Below, piece after piece: positions 1 to 10,446 of a stretch of 64,000 nucleotides of DNA; the stretch's first letter is position 1, and the number at the start of each line of letters is the position of its first letter. Below the pieces are notes generated by a model. That model was not told where the DNA came from. It ran no database searches and saw only the letters and a list, made by a program, of their open reading frames with translations. Made by a program: the position numbers and the translations under genes. Origin of the DNA: JAFECT01 sp035551675 (GTDB taxonomy: Bacteria > Pseudomonadota > Alphaproteobacteria > Caulobacterales > Caulobacteraceae). The stretch spans positions 1 to 64,000 of the forward strand of contig DASZMV010000022.1 in assembly GCA_035551675.1 (NCBI GenBank). Direction: 5' to 3'.

Positions 1-1257
1 CACGTAGAGAGTCACGTTGCCGGCGGTGCTTTGGGCCAGCACGCCGACCGCCAGCCCGTCCGTCGCCTTGGCATAGACGCTGCCGTCGATGTGCGCCGAG
101 ACGTCGCCCGTGACGTTGCCGTAGAAGCCTTCGGCGTTGTATCCGCTGCCGCCGGTGATCGCCGCGACGTTGCCGTGCACGTAGGCATAGCCGCCGCCGC
201 CCTGAATCGTCACGCCCGTAGCGTTGCCGTCCGACGCATAGGCGCCGACATCACCGCCGACGTGAATATTGCCATAGCCGGCGACGCCCGCGCCGATGGC
301 CAGGCTGTCGCCGCGCGCAACGATATTGCCCTCGACCGTGACATTGGCGTAGCCGCCGGCGCCGCCGCCGACCGCGCCCGCCGCCTCGCCGGTCGCCGAT
401 TTGGCGTAGATGTCGCCGCCCACGTAGAGGGTCACGTTGCCGGCGGTGCTTTGGGCCAGGACGCCGACCGCCAGGCCGTCCGTCGCCTTGGCATAGACGT
501 TGCCGTCGATGTGCGCCGAGATGTCGCCCGTGACGTTGCCGTAGAAGCCTTCGGCGTTGTACGAGCTGCCGCCCGTGATCGCCACGACGTTGCCGCCCAC
601 GAAGGCGTAGCCGCCGCCCGTCTGAATCGTCACGCCGGTGGCGTTGCCGTCCGATGCATAGGCGCCGACGTCACCGCCGATGTGGATGTTGCCGTAGCCG
701 ACGAGCCCGGCGCCGATCGCTATGAAGTTGCCGTGCGCGGCGACATTGCCCTCGATGGTGATGTTCGCGTAGCCGCCGGCGCCGTACGCCACCGCGCCGG
801 CCGCCTCGCCGGACGCCGATTTCGCGTAGATGTCGCCGCCGACGTAGAGCGTCACGTTGCCGGTGCTGCTTTCGCCCAATACGCCGACTGCCAGGCCGTC
901 GGTCGCCTTCGCATAGACGTTGCCGTCGATGTGCGCCGAAATGTCGCCCGTGACGTTGCCGTAGAATCCTTCGGCGTTGTAGCCGCTGCCGCCGGTGACG
1001 GCCGTGACGTTGCCACCCACGAATGCGTAGCCGCCGCCGGTGGCGATTTCCACGCCGGTGGCGTTGCCGTCCGACGCATAGGCGCCCACATCGCCGCCGA
1101 CGTGAATATTGCCATAGCCGACGATCGCCGCACCGATAGCGGTGCTATTGCCCCGCGCGACCACGCTGCCTTCTACGGTAACGTCCGACACACCGCCGCC
1201 GTAGGCGATCACGCCCCCCGCCGCGCCGGTCGCCGACCCGGCGTAGACGTCGCCGCC
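1..1257 (-). repeat. Three tandem 420-bp coding repeats
   Basis: The motif cacgtagag-gtcacgttgcc recurs at 1, 421 and 841, and a more diverged version starts near 1258. The spacing is 420, 420 and about 417 bp, so the reading frame is kept (140 residues per unit). The first two units differ at only about 4 of their first 60 positions, while the third and fourth are more diverged. The array continues beyond position 1. This pattern fits recent unit duplication inside the giant exported protein gene. Confidence 0.85.
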
Positions 1258-3063
1258 CACATAGACCGTCGCGTTGCCGGTGCTGCTCTCGGCCACCAAG
1301 CCGACGGCCAGACCGCTCGCCGCCTTGGCGTAGACATTCCCGCCCACGTGCTCGGTGACGTCGCCCGTCGCGTTGCCGTACATGCCTTCGGCATTGCCAG
1401 CCCCGGTGGAAGTCACCGAGATGTTGCCGCCCACATAGCCGTCGCCGTCGGCGCCGCCGAGCTTGACGCCGATCGCGTTGCCGCTGGCGGTGATGCTGAC
1501 GTCGCCGCCGATGTGAACCGTGTTGTCGCCGTAGGAGAAGACGCCGATGGCGTTGCCCGCGGCGGCGATGGCGGTCACGTCGCCGGCGATGCCGACGTAG
1601 ATGTTGCCGCCCTCGGCGATCACGCCGTAGGCGCCGCTTCCGCCCTTGGCGTACACGCTGCCGTCGACGGTTACGGTGTTGTCGTAAGCGCCGAACTCGA
1701 TTGACTCGATTCCTACCGCTGAGCCGTTGGTCGCGGTCGCCTTCACGTTGCCGAAGACATCGACGCTCACCGTCCCGGCATAGTTCTCGGCGATGACGCC
1801 CCAGGCGCCGGCGGCGCCGCTCACATTGACGTTTCCGGTGACCGTGACATTGGTTGACGTCGCGTCGTTGGCCACCACATTGCCCGCCTCGGCGAACACG
1901 CCGATCGCGGACCCTTGACTGGAATAGGCCCCGACGTCGCCACCGACAAAGACGCCGGCGTTATGGTCGTAGATCGTGCGATCGTAGACCGCCGTGGCGC
2001 CGAGATCGCCGGTCGCGGTAACCCCGCCCACGGTCACGTAGCTGCCGTTGAAGCTCGAGGACTCGACACCGAGCGCCACGCCGTTCACCGCGGTGACCGT
2101 CACGCCGCCTTCGACATAGGTCGAGGCGACGTCGGAGCCGACCGTGATAATGCCCGTCGCGTTGCCGCCGCCGCCGCCGTTCCAGCCGGAGCTGACGTTC
2201 ACGTCGCCGTAGATGGTGGTATAGGCGCGGTTGGCCGACGAGGTCTTGACGCCCATCGCGCCGCTGTAGCCCTGAACGTCGACGTTGCCATAGATTCTGG
2301 TCGAGTTGTCGAGCGTCGCGGCGGAGGTGATCCCCACGGCGTAGCCGTTCTGCGACGTGAGCGCGATGCCGCCGTTCGAGACCGTGTCGCCGGTCCCGTT
2401 GACCGCGTAGAGGTTGATGGCGTTGGTCGTCCCCGAATAGGTGGTGCTTTCGCCGAGGTATACCGAATAGACCTCGACGTTGCCGCCCGAGGACTTGGCC
2501 TTGATCATGTTTCCCGACGACAGGACGTCGCCGGCGTTGGAGACGTAGACCTTTCCGCCGCCGATCGCGTCCGCGTAGATGCCGCCCCAAGCCTGCCCGT
2601 AGTTCTTTACGTACGCGGTGCCGCCGCCCGTCGTGTACACGGCGGCCGCGGGGGTGGCGAAGACGTTGATGTCCGATCCCGCGTCGATGACGATGCCGGC
2701 GTAGGCGCCCGGCGCGGTGTTTTCCACGAACACGCCGCCGGCGCCGGTCGGATCCGCGCCCGATCCGAGGGTGATGACGATCGGGTTGCCGCTGGAGTCC
2801 GTGTAGGTGATGCCCGAGGGATAGGTTCCGGGGGCGCAGGTCGCGACATCGACGCCGGATACGGTGGTGACGCTGCCGCACTCGTTCGTGGCCCAGGCCT
2901 GCTGGGGCGCGGCGAGCGAGAACACGGCGATCGAACATCCGAGCGCGGTGCCGAGGAGAAGCGCCTGTCGCGCGGCCCGGCCGGTCGCTTCGTGCCGAAG
3001 CGCGGCGCCTCCCGCCTGCGATTGAAACTGCGCATAGCCCGAGCGGATCGAACGCGTCGACAT
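1..3063 (-). CDS. Giant repetitive exported beta-helix-type surface protein (3' end outside window)
   Basis: The minus-strand frame is open from an ATG at 3063 to the window edge: 1,021 codons with no stop. A good Shine-Dalgarno (AGGGGA, 8 nt spacing) supports the start. The N-terminus is a long, basic leader of about 58 residues with a hydrophobic core (ALLLGTALGCSIAVFSLA) and a likely cleavage site after AWA, as in large adhesins. The mature part is Gly/Ala/Val/Asn-rich with recurring G-G-D/N-V motifs, typical of parallel beta-helix passengers. From about residue 600 it becomes long repeats of about 140 residues. Family knowledge: filamentous haemagglutinin/autotransporter-like adhesins look like this. 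Whether a C-terminal autotransporter barrel exists cannot be seen. Longer-looking reading frames on the opposite strand and in other minus frames are shadows of the repeats. Confidence 0.8.
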   Translation of the reverse strand, partial: MSTRSIRSGYAQFQSQAGGAALRHEATGRAARQALLLGTALGCSIAVFSLAAPQQAWATNECGSVTTVSGVDVATCAPGTYPSGITYTDSSGNPIVITLGSGADPTGAGGVFVENTAPGAYAGIVIDAGSDINVFATPAAAVYTTGGGTAYVKNYGQAWGGIYADAIGGGKVYVSNAGDVLSSGNMIKAKSSGGNVEVYSVYLGESTTYSGTTNAINLYAVNGTGDTVSNGGIALTSQNGYAVGITSAATLDNSTRIYGNVDVQGYSGAMGVKTSSANRAYTTIYGDVNVSSGWNGGGGGNATGIITVGSDVASTYVEGGVTVTAVNGVALGVESSSFNGSYVTVGGVTATGDLGATAVYDRTIYDHNAGVFVGGDVGAYSSQGSAIGVFAEAGNVVANDATSTNVTVTGNVNVSGAAGAWGVIAENYAGTVSVDVFGNVKATATNGSAVGIESIEFGAYDNTVTVDGSVYAKGGSGAYGVIAEGGNIYVGIAGDVTAIAAAGNAIGVFSYGDNTVHIGGDVSITASGNAIGVKLGGADGDGYVGGNISVTSTGAGNAEGMYGNATGDVTEHVGGNVYAKAASGLAVGLVAESSTGNATVYVGGDVYAGSATGAAGGVIAYGGGVSDVTVEGSVVARGNSTAIGAAIVGYGNIHVGGDVGAYASDGNATGVEIATGGGYAFVGGNVTAVTGGSGYNAEGFYGNVTGDISAHIDGNVYAKATDGLAVGVLGESSTGNVTLYVGGDIYAKSASGEAAGAVAYGAGGYANITIEGNVAAHGNFIAIGAGLVGYGNIHIGGDVGAYASDGNATGVTIQTGGGYAFVGGNVVAITGGSSYNAEGFYGNVTGDISAHIDGNVYAKATDGLAVGVLAQSTAGNVTLYVGGDIYAKSATGEAAGAVGGGAGGYANVTVEGNIVARGDSLAIGAGVAGYGNIHVGGDVGAYASDGNATGVTIQGGGGYAYVHGNVAAITGGSGYNAEGFYGNVTGDVSAHIDGSVYAKATDGLAVGVLAQSTAGNVTLYV

Positions 3064-3606
3064 GATGGAATTCCCCTATCGTCCCGGCGCAGGGCAGCCC
3101 ATTCGGCTGCGCTCGCGCTCCTGGAAAGTTCTTCTCTCGCCCAAGAGTCGCTGGTTTTCAATCGGAGGAGGGTCACAGTCGGTAAGAAAAACGGACGTTT
3201 TTTCCAGGTATTCCCGGCGGGATCGTCAATAAAAATGGATATTTTAGTTCGCACTGGTCGATCGAGGGCTTTTCCACCAACGGCTAAGCTGGATCAACCT
3301 TTCGCGAACACGCTCGGCAAGTCATGTGAGTTCTACTGAATCCCTCGAAAACCATCAAAAAATTGCAACGTTCTGCGAAAATTTGGAACAAGGCTGCATC
3401 GACAACCGGGGCTTGAGTGCGCTTGGTCCGCACGCAAAGCGGGGGGAAGCAGAAAAGAGGGTCCGCAAACCACGCGAACGACACGACCGCGAGATTTCGC
3501 GCCACAGCCGCGGTTTCAATTAGAGGCGCTCCGCGCGGCGAGGGCGGAAATAGAGGCGCTCCGCGCAGGGAGGTCGGAAAGGCGCCGCGACGCGTCCGAG
3601 TGGTTT
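3064..3606. other. Intergenic region upstream of the giant repeat protein
   Basis: No convincing gene is seen. The segment is less GC-rich than its surroundings around 3180-3420 and must contain the promoter of the minus-strand giant protein, but I see no clean -35/-10 pair. A short direct repeat (atagaggcgctccgcgc) occurs twice near 3521 and 3551. Small open frames here lack ribosome binding sites and family resemblance. Confidence 0.5.
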
Positions 3607-5271
<1,665 letters not shown>

Positions 5272-5397
5272 GGGGGTGCGCTCGCGGAAGGGGTGGCGTT
5301 ACGGAGGTAACGGGAGGGACGCGGGGATTTAGCGATGCGGGGGGCGGAGGGGAAGGGGCAAGCGCGCCCCCACGCGCGATGTTCGCCGCGGCGTGCC

Positions 5398-5904
5398 CTA
5401 CCCCATCGCCAGGAAGTCCCGCTTGCCGACCTCAACGCCGTTGTGGCGCAGGATCGCGTAGGCGGTGGTGACGTGGAACCAGAAGTTTGGGAGGGCTTGG
5501 TCCAGGAGGTAGGTCTGGCCCTTGACCACCGTGGTCTCGCCGCGGCGGGTCAGGCTGATGTCGCGACCCTCGGAGCCGTCGATGGTCTTGGGGTCGATGG
5601 CCTTGATGAAGGCGATGGTGCGCTCCACCCGGTCCTCCAGCTCTTCGAACGTCGCTTCCTTGTCTTCCCAGGTCGGGGGCTCGGCGCCGGAGAGTCGGGC
5701 GGTGCAGCCCTTGGCGAAGTCGGCGGCGATCTGGACCTGGCGGGTCAGGGGAAACATGTCGGGGTAGAGCCGGGCCTGCAGCAGGGCCTGGGCGTCGAAG
5801 CCCTTGGTCTGCGCATGCGCCCGCGCCTTGGCGAGCACGCCCTTGAGGCCGCTGAGGCCCAACACGAAGACGGACGCGGACGCTTGCGACATGGAAAGGG
5901 TCAT
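5398..5904 (-). CDS. DUF1993 family protein
   Basis: This 168-residue cytoplasmic-looking protein has no signal peptide. It matches the DUF1993 family in length and in features such as the conserved start MTLSMSQAS, the LYPDMFPL block near residue 47, and the C-terminal NFWFHVTTAYAILRHNGVEVGK block. DUF1993 proteins are predicted helical bundles related to the DinB/YfiT fold and have no established reaction. It is a single gene between ettA and a lipoprotein gene, all on the minus strand. Function unknown. Confidence 0.85.
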   Translation of the reverse strand: MTLSMSQASASVFVLGLSGLKGVLAKARAHAQTKGFDAQALLQARLYPDMFPLTRQVQIAADFAKGCTARLSGAEPPTWEDKEATFEELEDRVERTIAFIKAIDPKTIDGSEGRDISLTRRGETTVVKGQTYLLDQALPNFWFHVTTAYAILRHNGVEVGKRDFLAMG

Positions 5905-5969
5905 GAAGTCTCCAGGACGGGATGGGAAAACGATGCGCCGTACTTAGCGTGCATCGGCGCGTCGCGATC

Positions 5970-6836
5970 TCAATAAAACACGTTCTTGTTCGGATTCGAC
6001 TTGGACGCCGCGCCCGATTTGCCTGCTCCACCGACGGGCGTGGCGCTCGGCTTGCGGAACACCCCTGCAAACCGCCCCTGGCCGCCGCACTGGCCGTTGT
6101 CCTTGGCCGCCAGGAACGGGCCGATGAGGCGCAGGTCGACGCGGCAGCCGTTCGGGTCGGCGGCGGCGAATTCGACCGTGTCGCCGACGGGTTGGGCGAC
6201 GCCGCTCATCTTGCCGGCGGGCGGCGCTGTGGGTGCAGCCGGGGCGGCGGCGTTGGCGTCGGCAGGGACGGCGGGTTTAACGGCGGCGATGGGGGCGCCC
6301 GCGATCGGGGCGGTTCCGTCGGCGACCAAGTTGTTGTCGCGCACCGCGAGGGTGATCACCGTGTCGCCCAGGCGCCAGGCGCCGGCCCAGGCTTCCAGCG
6401 GGGGCGTCGAGGGAACGCTCGCTTCGGTGATGTCCGAGGGCTTCACCCAGCCGGCGATTCCGCCCTTGGCCGGAGAGAAGGCGCAGACGTAGGGGCCGTT
6501 GGCGACGCCGGTCATCACCGTGTCGCCCCTCATCACGAACGACTTGGCCTGGCAGGCGGGGCCGTCCGAGGGGCAACCGTCGCCGTGGTCGGTGATGAAG
6601 TGAACCTCGCTTGTGACCACCTTGGCGACGCCCGGGTTGGCGGTCTCGGTCAGGAAGCCTGCGCTGTTGCAGGTCAGGCCCGGCACCAGGACCGGAGCGG
6701 GCGGGTTTTCGCCCGACGCCTGCTGGGTCGTGGTGGTGATCTGGCCCTGGGGCTTCTCCTCGCGCGTGCGGTGACAGGCGGCGGCCGCGAGGCAGAGGGC
6801 GGCGATCAGGACGGCGCGGGAGGGACGGATGGACAC
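5970..6836 (-). CDS. Predicted lipoprotein of unknown function
   Basis: The proposed start is the GTG at 6836, preceded by GGAG at 8 nt. It places a short basic n-region (VSIRPSR), a hydrophobic core and a lipobox ending AAAAC exactly at the N-terminus. A longer in-frame start at 6989 would bury this signal, so I reject it. The 288-residue product has an early region with paired Cys (GLTCNSAG, GDGCPSDGPACQ) and a YVCAFSPAKGGIAGWVKPSDI stretch resembling an SH3-like segment. An Ala/Pro linker and a C-terminal region (DPNGCRVDLRLIGPF) follow. I do not recognise a named family. It is probably anchored to the periplasmic face of a membrane. Confidence 0.75.
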   Translation of the reverse strand: MSIRPSRAVLIAALCLAAAACHRTREEKPQGQITTTTQQASGENPPAPVLVPGLTCNSAGFLTETANPGVAKVVTSEVHFITDHGDGCPSDGPACQAKSFVMRGDTVMTGVANGPYVCAFSPAKGGIAGWVKPSDITEASVPSTPPLEAWAGAWRLGDTVITLAVRDNNLVADGTAPIAGAPIAAVKPAVPADANAAAPAAPTAPPAGKMSGVAQPVGDTVEFAAADPNGCRVDLRLIGPFLAAKDNGQCGGQGRFAGVFRKPSATPVGGAGKSGAASKSNPNKNVFY

Positions 6837-7006
6837 GCGGGAGGCTCCAGACAGGGCGGACGCTCTTGGACGCGCAAGACTAGGGAGACTCTCGGCCGCG
6901 CGCCAGCAACGGGGGATGAGGCTTTTGTCATGATCGCGCCCAAGCTTGTCCGCGGTATGGCGGGGTAGCGGGCGTGGAAGCCTGCTCACTCCCTTTCATA
7001 TCTGTC

Positions 7007-7135
7007 CGTCATCCCGGGCTTGTCCCGGGATCCAGCGTTCGGCTCGCAACTACGCCGGTGTGAGCGCTTGCGCGAACCTTCCACCAGAAGAGTTCACACG
7101 CGAACCCTGGGTCCCCGGACAAGCCCGGGATGACG
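7007..7135 (+). repeat. 129-bp intergenic palindromic element, copy 1
   Basis: The ends are inverted copies of CGTCATCCCGGGCTTGTCC / GGACAAGCCCGGGATGACG, enclosing a less symmetric core with a GTGTGAGCGCTTGCGCGAAC segment. A second copy in the opposite orientation lies at 57124-57252. It sits just downstream of the GreA/GreB-like gene (minus strand) and upstream of the lipoprotein gene, in a 327-bp gap that holds no other gene. Confidence 0.85.
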
Positions 7136-7163
7136 GGAAAATAGAAAAAGGGGTGCGCCGTGC

Positions 7164-7640
7164 TCAGCTTATCGCGGTCAGCTCAACCTCGGCCCCGGCG
7201 ACCGTCACCACGTCGCCCGCGCTCTTGCCGAGCAGCGCCTGCGCCAGCGGGGAGACCCAGGAGATCGAGCCTGCTTTCGGGTCGGCTTCGTCTTCGCCGA
7301 CGATGCGGAACGTTTGGGCGCGACCGTCTTCGCGTTCGATGGCCACGCGGTCGCCGAACTGGACGCCGGATTTCGACGGGTCGCGTTGGGTCAATTGCGC
7401 CGAGGCTCTGCGCGCCTGCCAGTAGCGCAGGTCACGGACCGCGCGGGCGAGCGCGGTCCGGTCCTGTTGCACGTCGCCGGCGCGGGCGTCGGTGTAGGCG
7501 CCCTGGGCGGTCGCGAGCTCGGCCTCCAGCGCGGTCAGGCCCTCGGCGGTGACCAGGTTGGGGTGGTGCGAGATCGGGCGGTCCGGCAGGTCGGCGGCGT
7601 GGGCCTCGACGTCGGTTTCCTTGGTGAAGGCGACACTCAT
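7164..7640 (-). CDS. GreA/GreB family transcription elongation factor-like protein
   Basis: This 158-residue protein has a helical N-terminal half (LTALEAELATAQGAYTDAR...LARAVRDLRYWQARRASAQL, a short coiled coil). Its C-terminal GreA/GreB FKBP-like domain has the marks VQFGDRVAIEREDG, FRIVGEDEADPKAGSISWVSPLAQALLGKSAGDVV. The family binds the secondary channel of RNA polymerase and either stimulates transcript cleavage or, in Rnk-like members, modulates it. The N-terminus begins with a nonstandard stretch of about 25 residues, so this is probably a paralogue rather than the housekeeping GreA. The element at 7007-7135 follows its stop codon and may affect its mRNA 3' end. Confidence 0.88.
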   Translation of the reverse strand: MSVAFTKETDVEAHAADLPDRPISHHPNLVTAEGLTALEAELATAQGAYTDARAGDVQQDRTALARAVRDLRYWQARRASAQLTQRDPSKSGVQFGDRVAIEREDGRAQTFRIVGEDEADPKAGSISWVSPLAQALLGKSAGDVVTVAGAEVELTAIS

Positions 7641-7682
7641 GACATCAGCATAACGCCGAATGGGGCGGAAAGGGCGCCGCGA

Positions 7683-8090
7683 TCAAGCGAAGACGTTCGC
7701 CGTCGATTCCGGGTACTTGTCCGAGGCGCCGAACCGGTTGCGTCCCTTGGTGCCTTCCAGGCAGCCCAGCATGACGAAGGCGGCGAGGCCGCCGAGATAG
7801 GGGATGAAATAGATCAGGGTGAACCAGCCGGAGAGGTCCTGGTCGTGCAGCCGCTTCACCGAGGTGGCGACGAAGATCCAAAGGTAGAGCGTGACGACGG
7901 GCAGGCCCACGATCAGGGCGACGCCGCCGGCGATCACCTCTGCGGTCTGCGACCGGCCGACCGAGCCGCCCAGGCCCGCGAACACGCCAATCAGGACAAA
8001 CAGGATAACGGTGGTGACGACGCGCACCGCCCACCACTGCGAGCGGCGCATGCGGCCCCGAAAGCCGAACAGCAACTGGTTCAAAGGCAT
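7683..8090 (-). CDS. DUF805 family inner-membrane protein
   Basis: The ATG at 8090 has GGGGAG at 7 nt. It gives the standard DUF805 N-terminus MPLNQLLFGFRGRMRRSQWW, so I prefer it to the start 24 bp upstream. The 135-residue protein has about four hydrophobic segments. It carries the family motifs (FxGRxxRxxYW-like near residue 10, and SVKRLHDQDLSGW before the third segment). It ends with GCLEGTKGRNRFGASDKYPE, matching the usual G..G.N.YG.dP tail. DUF805 (YhaH/YhaI type) proteins are integral inner-membrane proteins without a settled function. Confidence 0.9.
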   Translation of the reverse strand: MPLNQLLFGFRGRMRRSQWWAVRVVTTVILFVLIGVFAGLGGSVGRSQTAEVIAGGVALIVGLPVVTLYLWIFVATSVKRLHDQDLSGWFTLIYFIPYLGGLAAFVMLGCLEGTKGRNRFGASDKYPESTANVFA

Positions 8091-8246
8091 TGGAAAACTC
8101 CCCAGCTTCCGCAACTTAGCCGAGCGTGGGGCGAAGCGCTACTTTATGCGGCCCAAGGTCACAGAAACGGGCGCCGTAGAAACGGCCAGGCTTGCGCCCA
8201 CGCTTCGGCTCGGGGATTCTGTGCGGCGCAATCCCAGGAGCTTTCG

Positions 8247-8786
8247 ATGAAGACCGTCCTCGCCCTCTTCGCAGCTCTCGGTCTGGCGGCGACCGCCCTG
8301 CCCGCTTTTTCGGCCGATGACGGGCCGCTGGCGCCCGCGCGCGACGGCAAGGGGCAGTGTTTCCATCCGGACGCGGCGGCCAAGACCTGTGCGTCGATCG
8401 CCTGGTACGGCTGGGACGCCAAGGGCTTTCTGATGAACCGGCTGCAGGTCGCGTTGCCGTCGCAGGACGCGAAGGTGGTGATGACCGTCGACAAGGCGGC
8501 GGTGTTGAAGGACGGCGCGGTGTGCAGCCCGATTCGCGTCGAGGACATCGTCGAGGCGAAGTTCAGCGTCAACGGCGCGCCGGCGGACGATGCGACCACC
8601 GATCACCTGCGCCAGGCGGTGGCCAGCGGCTGGGCCGGCGTCGATCGCGCGCTGGTCTGCGTGACGTTCACGCCGGACGGCGACGGCTTCCGTGTGGACG
8701 AGACGATGAACGGAACGGCGCGCCCGGACCTGACCCAACACATGGTCTGGATCGGCAAGGACGACGGCTGGACGGTGGCGCGGTAG
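8247..8786 (+). CDS. Secreted protein of unknown function
   Basis: The ATG at 8247 is preceded by CAGGAG at 6 nt. The 179-residue product has a clear Sec signal peptide (MKTVLALFAALGLAATALPAFSA, cleaved about residue 23). The mature domain of about 155 residues contains three or four Cys (GQCFHPDAAAKTC, GAVCSPI, ALVCVTF) that could pair in the periplasm. The larger open frame that extends upstream to about 7314 overlaps the DUF805 and Gre-like genes and has no signal, so I discard that extension. I do not recognise a named family. Confidence 0.8.
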   Translation: MKTVLALFAALGLAATALPAFSADDGPLAPARDGKGQCFHPDAAAKTCASIAWYGWDAKGFLMNRLQVALPSQDAKVVMTVDKAAVLKDGAVCSPIRVEDIVEAKFSVNGAPADDATTDHLRQAVASGWAGVDRALVCVTFTPDGDGFRVDETMNGTARPDLTQHMVWIGKDDGWTVAR

Positions 8787-8800
8787 GAAAAAGAAAAGAG

Positions 8801-9040
8801 CGTCCACGGACACACACGGACACACACGGAAAAAGAAAGAAGAAATGTACACGAACCGCACGAACGCGTTTCAGTGGACTGCCTTCGGCGCGAAGCGCCA
8901 ATTTAACTGAGGGCGCCTGCGGCGCCGAGCATTCTTCTTGTTCGTGTGGTTCGTGGGCAATCTCTCTTAGTCCGATGGCCGTAGCCATCACGCTATGAGA
9001 CACGCGCTCTATCCGTGTGTGTCCGTGTGGGTCCGTGGAC
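8801..9040. repeat. Nested inverted-repeat element at convergent gene ends
   Basis: The outer arms are CACGGACACACACGG-type sequence at 8801-8830 and its complement at 9011-9040. Inner arms (CACGAACCGCACGAAC near 8853 and its complement near 8937-8957) lie inside. The core holds GC-rich triplet-like stretches (gccttcggcgcgaagcgcc, ggcgcctgcggcgcc). It fills the gap between the secreted-protein gene and the YbhN-like gene, which converge. Related elements lie at 16747, 50804 and 62639. Confidence 0.8.
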
Positions 9041-10033
9041 TCACTTTTCGGCGTCGGCCTCACGCGGCGGCGTTCGGCCCATGAGGGCGAGGATGAGGCC
9101 CGCCATGGCCAGTGGGATGATGAAATAGAACAGGCGGTAGCCGACGAAGGCGGCGGCCAGGGGGGCGCGGTCGACGTGGGGCAACAGCGTCAGAAGTACG
9201 CTCTCGAACACGCCGGCGCCGGCGGGCACGCTGGAGACGACGCCGGTAACGGTGGCGACCGCGAAGGCGCCGGTGAAGGCGCCGAAACCGATCAGCTTGC
9301 TCGGGAGCAACACCCAGGGGATCAGCACGGTCAGCACGTTGTCGACGACGCCGATGACGACCTGGGCGATCGCCCACTTCCACGTCGGCAGCACGAACTG
9401 GTGCTTGAGCAGGCTGAAGACGCCGCGCACGCACGCGCAGAGGATCACATAGGCGGGGATAGTGAGCAGAAGCGCCACCCCGACGATGCGCGCGACCTCT
9501 GGCGCCAAGTGCACGGCGTGCAGGCGCCAAGCCGGCGTGATGAGCAGGCCGGCGCCCGCGATGCCGGCGATGCCGAGACTGAACGAGACGTTGGTGAAGG
9601 CGGTGACTTTCACGATCTCCGCCAGGGTCACCCGCTGGGCGGCATAGACCTTGAGGCGCACCGCGGCGCCCACCACCACCGCGGTGCCGAGCGTGTGGGC
9701 GAAGGCGTTCAGGCAGAACGAGCCCACAAAGATGGTCCACGGGGGCACGCGCGCGCCGGCCCAGCGCAGCCCCGCCCATTCGTTGATCGCCAGGCAGACG
9801 TAACTCGCCAGCGAGGCCGCGATGCTGGCGCCGATGCGCCAGGGTCCCCAGGCGGCGAAGGCGTGTTTCAATTCATGCCAGGACAGGTGGTGGAGCTGGC
9901 GCCAGATTACCCAGGCCGCCGCTGCGAGGAGGCCGAGCGCCAGCAGCCGCAGGCCCCAGGTCTTGGCGGAAGCGTAACGGTCGGACGGCGGCGGCGATGC
10001 GCCCGCACTATCGTCGGCGCTCGGCGTGTTCAT
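9041..10033 (-). CDS. YbhN/UPF0104 family membrane protein (lysylphosphatidylglycerol synthase TM-domain type)
   Basis: This 330-residue protein has seven to eight predicted membrane segments. It shows the UPF0104/LPG_synthase_TM pattern, including NEWAGLRWAG near residue 88, AFAHTLGTAVVVGAAVRLKVYA near residue 112, and VSSVPAGAGVFESVLL near residue 270. That last stretch is the family's conserved P-G-G/A-G-x-x-E signature. The family contains the flippase-like portion of MprF and free-standing YbhN proteins. Here no synthase domain is attached, so lipid transport or modification is only an inference. The C-terminus ends in the arm of the preceding repeat element. Confidence 0.85.
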   Translation of the reverse strand: MNTPSADDSAGASPPPSDRYASAKTWGLRLLALGLLAAAAWVIWRQLHHLSWHELKHAFAAWGPWRIGASIAASLASYVCLAINEWAGLRWAGARVPPWTIFVGSFCLNAFAHTLGTAVVVGAAVRLKVYAAQRVTLAEIVKVTAFTNVSFSLGIAGIAGAGLLITPAWRLHAVHLAPEVARIVGVALLLTIPAYVILCACVRGVFSLLKHQFVLPTWKWAIAQVVIGVVDNVLTVLIPWVLLPSKLIGFGAFTGAFAVATVTGVVSSVPAGAGVFESVLLTLLPHVDRAPLAAAFVGYRLFYFIIPLAMAGLILALMGRTPPREADAEK

Positions 10034-10042
10034 GGCCTGTGT

Positions 10043-10282
10043 CTAGCCGTCGACCTCGGTTGCGGGACGATCGCGGCCCTCGGACAGTTCGTCGTGCCAG
10101 ATGCCGTCCGCGCTTTCCCAGGAGATGCCCACGTCGTCGCCGGCGACCCGCTGTTCGCGGGCGGCGCGTTCGGCGGTGTGGCGCGCGGCGTCGTGGGTGG
10201 GGAAGGTCTCGGAATAGACGCCGCCGGCCCGGTAGGCCCAGCCGCCGTCGTGCTCGACGATCTCGTAGATGACCTTGCTCAT
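10043..10282 (-). CDS. DUF2188 domain protein
   Basis: This small, acidic 79-residue protein has no signal or membrane segment. The pattern HDGGWAYRAGGVYSETFPTHDAARHTAERAAREQ followed by ISWESADGIWHDE resembles DUF2188, a domain with a W-x-V...F-x-T-K...A...A layout. It lies 9 bp upstream of the YbhN-like gene in the same direction, so the two are probably cotranscribed. Its role is unknown. Confidence 0.8.
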   Translation of the reverse strand: MSKVIYEIVEHDGGWAYRAGGVYSETFPTHDAARHTAERAAREQRVAGDDVGISWESADGIWHDELSEGRDRPATEVDG

Positions 10283-10446
10283 GGGGCGCCCTTCGATGCG
10301 TTTTGGCCGGCGGAGCCGGCGTCGCCTACTTCGGCCGCGCGACCGCCGGACGCAAGGCCCGGGACCGGAATACTGCTGACGCTTAGGCGCGACGACGGCA
10401 ACTTCAAGTCTTGCCCTTCCCTTTCCGCCCGCATAACAGCGCTCCC

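Noticed and set aside
1..1257. CRISPR-like array
   Set aside because: The 420-bp units are coding and keep frame; there are no short repeats with unique spacers.
31..1704. Long open frame on the plus strand over the repeats
   Set aside because: It is antisense to the exported repeat protein, which has a signal peptide and ribosome site. The plus-strand product is a low-complexity Arg/Ala/Asp/Val translation caused by GC bias.
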